This document shows, in pieces, positions 20,175 to 27,707 of a stretch of DNA of 64,000 nucleotides (positions are counted from its first letter, which is position 1; every line of letters starts with the position of its first letter). This DNA is from Dyadobacter luteus. Its GTDB lineage: Bacteria; Bacteroidota; Bacteroidia; Cytophagales; Spirosomataceae. The position numbers and the translations under genes were made by a program. A model generated the notes under the pieces. It did no database searches. It was not told the DNA's origin and saw only the letters and a list, made by a program, of their open reading frames with translations. The DNA lies in the NCBI RefSeq assembly GCF_003383615.1, contig NZ_QNUL01000001.1, positions 124,001 through 188,000 on the forward strand, given 5' to 3'.

Positions 20175-23100
20175 ATGACATCAGCCATCGGAACAAACGT
20201 TTTAAACAAAATCAATAAACAGACTTTACTTTTTTTCCTGCATAACTTCTTCATCAATGTTGGTACTACCCTGGTATATGTATCGGCCAATGTATTGTTG
20301 CTGGAAAATCATCCCGAATACTCATTGCCATTTGCTTATATAGCCGCCGCTCTCACGGTCATGCTGGCTGGTAGAATTTACGAGCACTACGAGCATCATC
20401 TCGCATTGAGGAAACTTAGTCTGGGAACTATGTCCGCCGCCTTGTTTATGGTTGCGGTAGTGATGGTACTGCTAAGCATAGGACATGGCATAGCTACTGC
20501 AATTGCCATTATGGTGGGCTACAGGGTAATCTATCTGCTTATCAACCTGGAATTCTGGGGGCTCTCTGCGCTTGTTTTTGATGTAAGACAAAGTAAAAGA
20601 GTATTTGGCGTGATTGGCTCAGGCGATATGCCTGCAAAGGCGCTGGGTGCGGTTTTGGCAGTACTGATCCATTCCCCATCTGTGCTGATGATCCTGCTTG
20701 TTATCTCCATTGTATTCTTCGCCCTTGCGCTTTATACGCAGATACTCACTTTCAGACATACCGATATTCCCAATCCGCATCATGCACGGCCAAGAAAAAC
20801 AAGCCATGACGGATCCAAGGTGATTCAGAAATATTTTGAAGGGAATAAGTTGCTCTCAGCGTTATGTATTGGCATGGTGGCTGTAGCTGCGGCAGCAACC
20901 TGGATTGAATATCATTTTTTTGTCAATGTGAAGTATAAATTTCACAGCCAGCACGATGTCATCGTCTTTGTCGGGACATTACTTACTGCAACATACCTGA
21001 TCAGTACGCTCGTTAAAGTGCTTCTTTCCGGCAAAGTTGTGGAGCGTTTCGGCGTAAAGTATGCCCTGTATCTTCTGCCACTTACAACGGTTGTGGTATC
21101 TCTCGGTTTATTGATCTCCTCTTATTTCCGTAAGGACGAGCCATCTTTGCTTGTCTATTACTGTGCCGCTTATTTGCTCTTTGAAATAGTACGGCGAACG
21201 ATTTTCGACTCAGTGTTCCTGGTTTTATTCCAGCCACTATCCACTAAAAACAGGCTGAAAGGGCATACACTGGCAAAAGGATTTTATGAACCGCTCGGCA
21301 TGCTGATTGCAGGTCTTATTCTGTGGCTGATTTACAGGAATCACATTTCCAATATCAGCCTTACCTTCGATCTTTCATTGCTCTTTGCGGTAGCAGCATT
21401 ATTCGTTTTCCGAAAAGCATACAGCGCCTATATTGTTGAGCTAAAAAATGCCATAAGTAAACGTTTTATCCGCAGTGGCGAGCTTCCTTCTCAGGCCGAA
21501 GCACTTCCGATTATCAAGGAAAATATAAAAAGCAGCAGGAAAGAGGAAGTCATCAATGCCATAGAATGGCTTGCCCGCAATGATGTGGAGGCATTGAAGA
21601 ACAATATTGATTTTTTACTGAAAAATCCTGCAGTTCAGGTGAGGCTGAAAACCTTGCAGTCCTTGGCCCTTATCGAGGAACCGGAGCTGTCACCGTTCTT
21701 TTTCCTTTACATTGAAACGGAAACGGACACACCTTGTCAGACACTCGCTGTCCGGATTGCATGCAAATCTCCCAAGCTTTCAGGAGAGAGATTATCCCGG
21801 TATCTGGCTCATGCCGATGCGGATATTGTAAGAGGAGCTATCATCGGCTGCTGGGAAGTCGGGAAGTCCCTCCCGCTCGTTCATGGTACGCTTCGTCGTT
21901 TGCTTGCGTCAGAAAACGAAAATGATCAGCTGACTGCTATCTCTTGTCTGAATGTGATAGGACTACAGACTTACGATGATCACCTTAAAAAACTGATTGC
22001 CGGCGGTACGCCTGCTGTTCACGAGGCGGCCATGATAACAGTCATTTTGCACGGTACCTCCGGGCAAATTGCAGCATTGAATTTCAACGCTCCCAAAAGT
22101 ATTTCCCGGAAGGTAATAGCTGCATTAATCAATGCAGGTGCTGCCGGTGAAGAAGCGTTGACGCAATGGCTTAACGATGATACTTCCGACAGGAATTTAT
22201 TCGCCCTTGTCAAAACAGCAGAAAAAAATAAAAGTGATTTCATACAATCTATACTTTTCGAACTTTTAAAAAGAATATACCTTTTAGAAAGTAATAAACT
22301 TAAAGAAAATATAACCCTTTCCTTACATTTATCTGTACTCAAATCGCTCTCTTATTACTCAGTTAATATTGATCAGCAGGCCGTTACCGAAAGTTTTATT
22401 CATAAAGAAATAGCGTTTGCATTTCAGTTATTTAAGGAGTCGGATAGTGCTGAGGACGACCGAACCTGGCAAGATGCACTGCAATATGAACTGGCACTTT
22501 GTCAGCAACGCCTTTTTTACATCTTTATGATGCGCTACGAAAGAGATTCTGTAGTGAATGCCTGGAAGGGAATTCGGCATAGTTCAAAAGAAAAAAGAGC
22601 CAATTCCCTCGAAATGATTGAGAACCTGATACCTCGGTCACTTTATCCGGTTTTACGTGCGCTTTTTGAAGACAGCAATGCCGCCAATAAATTGGAAGTA
22701 CTCAGACAATATCTGGGAAATCAACCTGATCAGCAGCCACTACAGCAAACCATACTGCAGGTGCAGGAGCGCCAGTTTACACCATGGACTATCGCTCTCG
22801 CCATTCGTAAACAACCTCACGGAACTATATTTGATAACTCAATACTTGGTCATTCCAATAATCTGATACGCGAAGCAGCATTACAAACAACAATGAAAGC
22901 ATCTCATAACCCGGTTAAAGTCTCAGAAATAGAACGGATCATTGTTCTGAAAAACACGCAGCTTTTCTCCCACACACCTGAAAATGTGCTTAGCTCTATA
23001 GCACCCATTATGAAGGAAGTGGAGTATCAGGAAGGTCAGCAAATATTTGCGAAAGGCGATGTCGGCGACAGTATGTACGTCATCTATGCGGGCGAAATCG

Positions 23101-23357
23101 GCATTTACGATGGGACCAAACAGCTGGCCCGTTTTGACAAAGGAGAAATTTTCGGAGAGCTTGCTTTGCTGGATACCGAGCCGAGATCTGCCACAACAGT
23201 TGCGGAAACAGATGTGTTGCTATTCCGGATAGACCAGGAAGATTTCTTCGAACTGATGGAAGAACGCGATGAAATTTTGAAAAATGTATTGAGAATTCTG
23301 TGTCAGAGGATACGGGTTCAAAACGAAAAAATGCGCCTTTCGTCCGGAACGATATAA
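20175..23357 (+). CDS. Membrane transporter-like protein with HEAT repeats and cyclic-nucleotide-binding domain
   Basis: 1060 residues in three parts. Residues about 15-420 form roughly 12 membrane helices of an MFS or nucleotide-transporter (NTT)-like type. Residues about 440-930 are soluble, helical and HEAT/armadillo-like ('EEVINAIEWLARNDVEALKN', 'VQVRLKTLQSLALIEEPE'). Residues about 945-1055 are a cyclic-nucleotide-binding domain with an intact phosphate-binding cassette: Glu995 in 'FGELALLDTEPRSAT' and Arg1004, the two residues that hold the ribose and phosphate in CAP/PKA-type domains. It should therefore bind cAMP or cGMP on the cytoplasmic side. It converges, 28 bp apart, on an HD gene that follows an adenylate cyclase gene, which makes that cyclase its obvious partner (inference). 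Whether the membrane part transports, and what, is unknown. Confidence 0.85.
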   Translation: MTSAIGTNVLNKINKQTLLFFLHNFFINVGTTLVYVSANVLLLENHPEYSLPFAYIAAALTVMLAGRIYEHYEHHLALRKLSLGTMSAALFMVAVVMVLLSIGHGIATAIAIMVGYRVIYLLINLEFWGLSALVFDVRQSKRVFGVIGSGDMPAKALGAVLAVLIHSPSVLMILLVISIVFFALALYTQILTFRHTDIPNPHHARPRKTSHDGSKVIQKYFEGNKLLSALCIGMVAVAAAATWIEYHFFVNVKYKFHSQHDVIVFVGTLLTATYLISTLVKVLLSGKVVERFGVKYALYLLPLTTVVVSLGLLISSYFRKDEPSLLVYYCAAYLLFEIVRRTIFDSVFLVLFQPLSTKNRLKGHTLAKGFYEPLGMLIAGLILWLIYRNHISNISLTFDLSLLFAVAALFVFRKAYSAYIVELKNAISKRFIRSGELPSQAEALPIIKENIKSSRKEEVINAIEWLARNDVEALKNNIDFLLKNPAVQVRLKTLQSLALIEEPELSPFFFLYIETETDTPCQTLAVRIACKSPKLSGERLSRYLAHADADIVRGAIIGCWEVGKSLPLVHGTLRRLLASENENDQLTAISCLNVIGLQTYDDHLKKLIAGGTPAVHEAAMITVILHGTSGQIAALNFNAPKSISRKVIAALINAGAAGEEALTQWLNDDTSDRNLFALVKTAEKNKSDFIQSILFELLKRIYLLESNKLKENITLSLHLSVLKSLSYYSVNIDQQAVTESFIHKEIAFAFQLFKESDSAEDDRTWQDALQYELALCQQRLFYIFMMRYERDSVVNAWKGIRHSSKEKRANSLEMIENLIPRSLYPVLRALFEDSNAANKLEVLRQYLGNQPDQQPLQQTILQVQERQFTPWTIALAIRKQPHGTIFDNSILGHSNNLIREAALQTTMKASHNPVKVSEIERIIVLKNTQLFSHTPENVLSSIAPIMKEVEYQEGQQIFAKGDVGDSMYVIYAGEIGIYDGTKQLARFDKGEIFGELALLDTEPRSATTVAETDVLLFRIDQEDFFELMEERDEILKNVLRILCQRIRVQNEKMRLSSGTI

Positions 23358-23369
23358 AATGACTGCGAA

Positions 23370-23406
23370 GAGCTCAGAGAAAGCTTTAAACTGTTTCTCT
23401 GAGCTC
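23370..23406. terminator. Bidirectional terminator between the cNMP-binding transporter and HD genes
   Basis: A perfect 13-bp stem, GAGCTCAGAGAAA (23370-23382) with TTTCTCTGAGCTC (23394-23406), and an 11-nt loop. It overlaps the last codons of the HD gene, whose stop codon (23386-23388) lies in the loop. Confidence 0.85.
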
Positions 23407-23973
23407 GTTCAGGTGAGCCTGCTTCTGAGGCTCCCGCAGCAAACGTGATCGCTTTGTATGATACTGATGGCTCTCCAGAAAACGTATCTGCAACTGATTC
23501 CAATCCTGCCTGTTCCCAATCAGGCTCCTTGCTGAAAGTTCTGCATAAAGCGTCTCCCCTATACTTTTGAAATCATCCCGCCCCAGATAGTCCAAATCCG
23601 CGTCACACAGTATCTTTTCGAGATCCGTGGCTGCACTTTGGGGCACCTTAGTAGACATGATCATTCCACAAATGATCTCAATATGACCTTGTGAATAACC
23701 GAATCCCGGCAGCACATCGCGAACAATCCCGCAGCCTTCCGCTTCATGCCCCGAATAAGCCATCAGAAAACCCGAATCATGATAAGTGGCAGCAGTTTTA
23801 AGCAAAGCCAAAAACTCAGAATCTTTTACATTTTCCTCCTCCGCAATCTGTAAGGCTACATTCACCACGTCAAGAGTATGATGAATACCATGATAATACA
23901 GATTCGGTGCTAATTCCTGCTCCAATTTTGACAGGATATATTTTTGGGCGGCTTCAATTTGCATCATTTTCAA
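23386..23973 (-). CDS. Small HD-domain phosphohydrolase
   Basis: 195 residues, essentially one HD domain. The metal-binding set is present: His32 in 'HGIHHT', His65-Asp66 in 'YHDSGF' and Asp125 in 'CDADLDYLG'. HD proteins of this kind hydrolyse phosphate esters, including cyclic nucleotides. The ATG lies 5 bp after the stop of the receiver-cyclase gene, so the two are translationally linked. Making and removing the same messenger is the simplest reading (inference). Its sequence closely parallels the HD half of the protein encoded at 30230-31462, with the HD pair and the distal Asp at identical positions (65/66 and 125), so the two are paralogues. Confidence 0.85.
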   Translation of the reverse strand: MKMMQIEAAQKYILSKLEQELAPNLYYHGIHHTLDVVNVALQIAEEENVKDSEFLALLKTAATYHDSGFLMAYSGHEAEGCGIVRDVLPGFGYSQGHIEIICGMIMSTKVPQSAATDLEKILCDADLDYLGRDDFKSIGETLYAELSARSLIGNRQDWNQLQIRFLESHQYHTKRSRLLREPQKQAHLNELRETV

Positions 23974-23978
23974 TCACA

Positions 23979-25025
23979 CTATTCCAGTACTTCATAAATC
24001 CTTACCGGATTTGCCTTATTTTTCAGCTTAACTTCACTTACAAGAGCACATTTAAATGCTTCTTTGATTTGTTCGTAGCCCGACTCCGATACCACGACTT
24101 GCCCTGGCTGTGCAGTTGCCTGCAGGCGCTGAGCCACATTCACAACGTCTCCGATTACAGTGTAGTCAAGTCTTTTCAAGGCTGCTGAACCAATATTTCC
24201 GGACACCATTTCTCCGGAGTTAATCCCGATAGACACCTTCGGGTAATAATCCGACTGATCGGACAATTCTTCCTTGAATCCGTTGATCTGGTTGCGCACT
24301 GCCAGACTGCATTCAACAGCCCTGTCGAGGTGATAATCTCCGCGAAAAACGGCCATTACGGCATCTCCCATAAACTTGTCGACCAATCCTCCCTGAGCGA
24401 TGATTTCTTTTACCATCACATCAAAGTATTTGTTAATCAGCTTTACAACCGTATCTGCAGGTTCACGCTCTGATATAGAGGTAAAACCACACATGTCCAT
24501 AAAAACAACCGTCGCTTCTATGTTTTCGCTAAGCATCAGCGATTTACCAAAGGTATCCTGCGTCATAAACTGCAATACTGACGAGTCGACGTACATACGC
24601 AAAATATCATTTTCTCTCACCGCTTTAAGCGTTTCTTTCAGCTGACTTACATATCTGAGGGTTTTCTCCATTGTCACCTCCAGATCCTTAAAATCAATAG
24701 GTTTGGTCAGAAAGTCATACGCACCTCTGTTCATGGCAGTACGGATATTGTCCATATCACCATAGGCTGAAACAATTACGGATTTGAGCAAGGGACTGGT
24801 TTCGCCTAAACGCACAAGTAGTGTAAGCCCATCCATCTCAGGCATGTTGATGTCACTGAGAACCATGTCTACATCCGCATGTTCTTCCAACGTTTCCAAG
24901 GCTTTTACACCGTTTTCTGCAAAAATGAACTCATATTGCTGTTCACGGATCTGACGTCTGAATTTTTGTTTGATCAATAACTGAAGATCTGCTTCGTCGT
25001 CAACTACCAGTATTTTAGCCTTCAT
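23979..25025 (-). CDS. Receiver-class III adenylate cyclase
   Basis: 348 residues. The N-terminal receiver (about 1-125) has acidic residues Asp9/Asp10, phosphoacceptor Asp58, Ser86 and Lys108. A ~35-residue helical linker leads to a class III cyclase domain (about 168-348). The two metal aspartates are Asp177 ('FMDMCGF') and Asp221 ('FMGDAVM'). The base-selecting pair is Lys217/Thr289, and the transition-state residues are Asn296 and Arg300 ('VNVAQRL'). The Lys/Thr pair is that of adenylate cyclases of the CyaC type, a group known to respond to bicarbonate, so cAMP is the predicted product. It sits third from the end of a five-gene unit (kinase, receiver, cyclase, HD), which suggests phosphorelay control by the adjacent kinase. 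Confidence 0.92.
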   Translation of the reverse strand: MKAKILVVDDEADLQLLIKQKFRRQIREQQYEFIFAENGVKALETLEEHADVDMVLSDINMPEMDGLTLLVRLGETSPLLKSVIVSAYGDMDNIRTAMNRGAYDFLTKPIDFKDLEVTMEKTLRYVSQLKETLKAVRENDILRMYVDSSVLQFMTQDTFGKSLMLSENIEATVVFMDMCGFTSISEREPADTVVKLINKYFDVMVKEIIAQGGLVDKFMGDAVMAVFRGDYHLDRAVECSLAVRNQINGFKEELSDQSDYYPKVSIGINSGEMVSGNIGSAALKRLDYTVIGDVVNVAQRLQATAQPGQVVVSESGYEQIKEAFKCALVSEVKLKNKANPVRIYEVLE

Positions 25026-25073
25026 AACATTTATAATATTGATGCACAGACCTCAAATCTGTCTTCATTGAAA

Positions 25074-25448
25074 TCATTTAACAAGCAACAGCTTTTCCTT
25101 CAACTCTATGAAATTCACAGGTTTGGTCAAAAAATCGTCCGCACCGAGTTGCATCGCCTGATCATGGTTTTGGCTGTCACCATAAGCAGTAATCATCATG
25201 ACCTGTGGCGGCGCAGAGGGAAAATCTGCACGAATTGATTTGAGAAGCTCAATGCCACTCATGCCCGGCATATTGATATCAGACAATATCATAACCACTT
25301 CAGAGGAATGCTCAGCCAGATACCCGAGTGCCTCCTCGCCTGAAAAAGCAAAGGAAAACTCAAAAACGCCACCTCTGATCTCCTTTCTGAACTTCTGTTC
25401 AAAAAGCGATTTCACGTCCATTTCATCATCAACTACCAATATTTTCAT
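25074..25448 (-). CDS. Stand-alone response regulator receiver
   Basis: 124 residues comprising only a receiver domain: Asp7/Asp8, phosphoacceptor Asp57 in 'LSDINMP', Thr in 'MITAYGD' and Lys in 'TKPVNF'. There is no output domain. It is clearly a paralogue of the receiver of the cyclase 48 bp downstream, sharing 'QKFR', 'LSDINMP', 'AYGD' and 'DFLTKP', and lies 19 bp after the kinase gene. It may shuttle phosphate between kinase and cyclase, or compete with the cyclase receiver for the kinase (inference). Confidence 0.92.
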   Translation of the reverse strand: MKILVVDDEMDVKSLFEQKFRKEIRGGVFEFSFAFSGEEALGYLAEHSSEVVMILSDINMPGMSGIELLKSIRADFPSAPPQVMMITAYGDSQNHDQAMQLGADDFLTKPVNFIELKEKLLLVK

Positions 25449-25467
25449 CTCAACTGCATTTTAATTT

Positions 25468-26829
25468 TTAAACAGGAATGGTAATGCGGAATTCTGTTTT
25501 TTCACCGGGTACTGTGTCTACATCCAGCGTTCCTCCATGACCATTCGTAATGATATCATAGCTCATCGAAAGCCCCAAACCTGTACCTTGACCCGTAGGC
25601 TTGGTGGTAAAAAACGGTTGGAAAATCTTTGCTTTAACATGTTCCGGCATCCCTGTACCATTGTCGCTGACGCGGATATACAATTTATCAGCAAATTTTT
25701 TGGTGGATATTTTAACCTCCGGTCGGTAGTCTGTTTCCTGATTACTTTCGGATAATGTCTTCTTCTTTTCCGCAACAGCGTAAAATGCGTTGGTAAAAAG
25801 ATTCAGAAAAACACGGCCAAGATCCTGTGGCAACACATTCACCTTTCCTATTGTCTCATCGAAATCGGTAGTCAGGGCGGCATTGAATTCTTTATTTTTA
25901 GCCCGTAAGCCATGATAGGCCAATCGCATGTACTCGTCTGCCAGAGCGTTTACATCCACTTCCTCCTTATTTCCGGACGACGCACGCGAATGTTGCAACA
26001 TCCCTTTTACAATGGAATCCGCACGTTTACCGTGATGCGTAATCTTCTCTTGATTTTGACTCAGGTCACTGATAATGCCTCTGATATACTCTTTATCCTC
26101 GCTGCTGATTTCTGTTTTCTCAATCTCTTCTTCCAGTTCCTGACATAGCTCAACTGACACTTCGGAGAAGTTATTTACAAAGTTGAGCGGATTCTGGATT
26201 TCGTGTGCAATACCGGCTGTCAGTTCTCCCAACGATGCCATTTTTTCACTTTGAATCAGCTGATTTTGAGTAGACTTAAGCTCTTCAATTGCCTTTTGAA
26301 GCTCTTCCTTTTGCAATGTCAGCTCATGCGTTCTTTCAGCTACCAGGTATTCAAGAGACTCCTTTTGCGCCTTTATCTCACGCTCCTCTCTCTGTCGTTC
26401 TTCACGTTCTTTCTGAAGTTCTTTCAGCTGACGTTGAGCAAACAACCAGATAATAAAACACAGTACAAAAGCGAACGACCGAATCGCAGAAAAATAATTG
26501 GAATAGTCGTCGTAAAATGACGGGGTGACAATTCTTGCCAAATCCCTGACAAACGATACTACGATAAATGGAATGATTGACAATACTATACCCCGTACGT
26601 CATAAAAATCATCATTTTTATAAGCAGTAAAAACCAGTAACGCCAGAAAAGCATTTCCTATCCAACTAAACCACGACGCCGAATCGCTGATAAAAAAAGC
26701 GGCGACCATGATGTAACTTATGTACTTGGCATACTCGATTCGTTGATGCCAATAAGGCATTTTCTCCTTGGTATGCAGCGTTTTCCGGATATGTTCAAGC
26801 AGAAAAAAGGAAACCAGAAAGTAATCCAT
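25468..26829 (-). CDS. Membrane histidine kinase with multi-helix N-terminal sensor
   Basis: 453 residues. The first ~135 contain about four or five membrane helices with no large periplasmic loop, so sensing is likely within or across the membrane. A charged coiled coil follows (about 135-195, rich in E, R and K). The HisKA domain has the phospho-acceptor His209 in 'GIAHEIQNPLNF'. The ATPase domain has an N box ('LNLFTNAFYAV'), G1 ('SDNGTGMP') and G2 ('GTGLGLSMSYDI'). The adjacent single receiver and receiver-cyclase genes are the obvious partners. There is a 58-bp gap to the DUF4269 gene upstream. Confidence 0.92.
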   Translation of the reverse strand: MDYFLVSFFLLEHIRKTLHTKEKMPYWHQRIEYAKYISYIMVAAFFISDSASWFSWIGNAFLALLVFTAYKNDDFYDVRGIVLSIIPFIVVSFVRDLARIVTPSFYDDYSNYFSAIRSFAFVLCFIIWLFAQRQLKELQKEREERQREEREIKAQKESLEYLVAERTHELTLQKEELQKAIEELKSTQNQLIQSEKMASLGELTAGIAHEIQNPLNFVNNFSEVSVELCQELEEEIEKTEISSEDKEYIRGIISDLSQNQEKITHHGKRADSIVKGMLQHSRASSGNKEEVDVNALADEYMRLAYHGLRAKNKEFNAALTTDFDETIGKVNVLPQDLGRVFLNLFTNAFYAVAEKKKTLSESNQETDYRPEVKISTKKFADKLYIRVSDNGTGMPEHVKAKIFQPFFTTKPTGQGTGLGLSMSYDIITNGHGGTLDVDTVPGEKTEFRITIPV

Positions 26830-26887
26830 GGACAGATAGATGATAAAGAGTTGGTTCGCTCAAAGGCTAAATGAGGTCACAAAGTAA

Positions 26888-27469
26888 TTATTTTCCTTCA
26901 AAATCCTGATTTCCGCTTTCCTGACCGAACCATCCGACTTCGATTATTTCGTCCACATTGCACGCCAGTAATGCTTCATAAGGGTTACCGGTTAGGCCTA
27001 ATGCTCTGGCAAAAGCCGGCTCCGTTTTATATTCCACAGATTTCAGCCGGATGATCTCTTTTCGGAAAGCCTCTCCGAAAGCCTGCAGTAACTGGTGTTC
27101 AACGAGCATGTGCCGGTAAGCGAATTGTTCTCTGGAAGGTACAGACTGTCCGAAAATTTCAATTTCAAAGGCATCCACCCGGAAACTAGCTACCACAGAT
27201 TGTCCATCAGACCGGATGTTAATCGTAAAATTTTCCAAATGGCTAAAATACTGCCTGATTTTTTGAAAGAAGTAGTCAATATCATCGGAACAACAGATTA
27301 TATCCAAATCACTATGCTCCAGATCAATTTCAATAGGAATGGTACCAGCAAGAAGCGGATCAAACTCTTTCAGATGTAGTAATATCTCGTTATCCGTAAG
27401 TAGATCGTATGCATCGCGTTGCCTTTTGTTTCCGGATTTTAGGTATTCAATGTTGCTGAAATCTATCAT
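26888..27469 (-). CDS. DUF4269 nucleotidyltransferase-like protein
   Basis: 193 residues matching DUF4269: an N-terminal 'GNKRQRDAYDLL', then 'LAGTIPIEID' and 'HSDLDIIC', which resemble the G[ST]xxxxxxSDxD pattern of the nucleotidyltransferase fold, and a C-terminal 'FARALGLTGNPYEALL'. No activity is established for the family. As the first gene of the kinase-receiver-cyclase-HD run it may be co-transcribed with it. The 238-bp region upstream also serves the divergent GAF gene. It may instead be an unrelated passenger. Confidence 0.8.
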   Translation of the reverse strand: MIDFSNIEYLKSGNKRQRDAYDLLTDNEILLHLKEFDPLLAGTIPIEIDLEHSDLDIICCSDDIDYFFQKIRQYFSHLENFTINIRSDGQSVVASFRVDAFEIEIFGQSVPSREQFAYRHMLVEHQLLQAFGEAFRKEIIRLKSVEYKTEPAFARALGLTGNPYEALLACNVDEIIEVGWFGQESGNQDFEGK

Positions 27470-27707
27470 CTGATCGATTGTAACTATTTTTGAAAAACTG
27501 AAAACTTACAAAAAACACCTCAGACTGAGTATTTAAAGACTTTGTTGCAATAAATTCCTCTGATAATGACATATTTACAGTGAATTCTATAACCAGAAAA
27601 GTTGTTGAATATGCACTGTATCATGAGCATCTCATTTTCAGTATCAGGATCACAAATAAACAATATAGAACCGGATATGATCCGTCCATTCGAAGACAAT
27701 AAAAACA

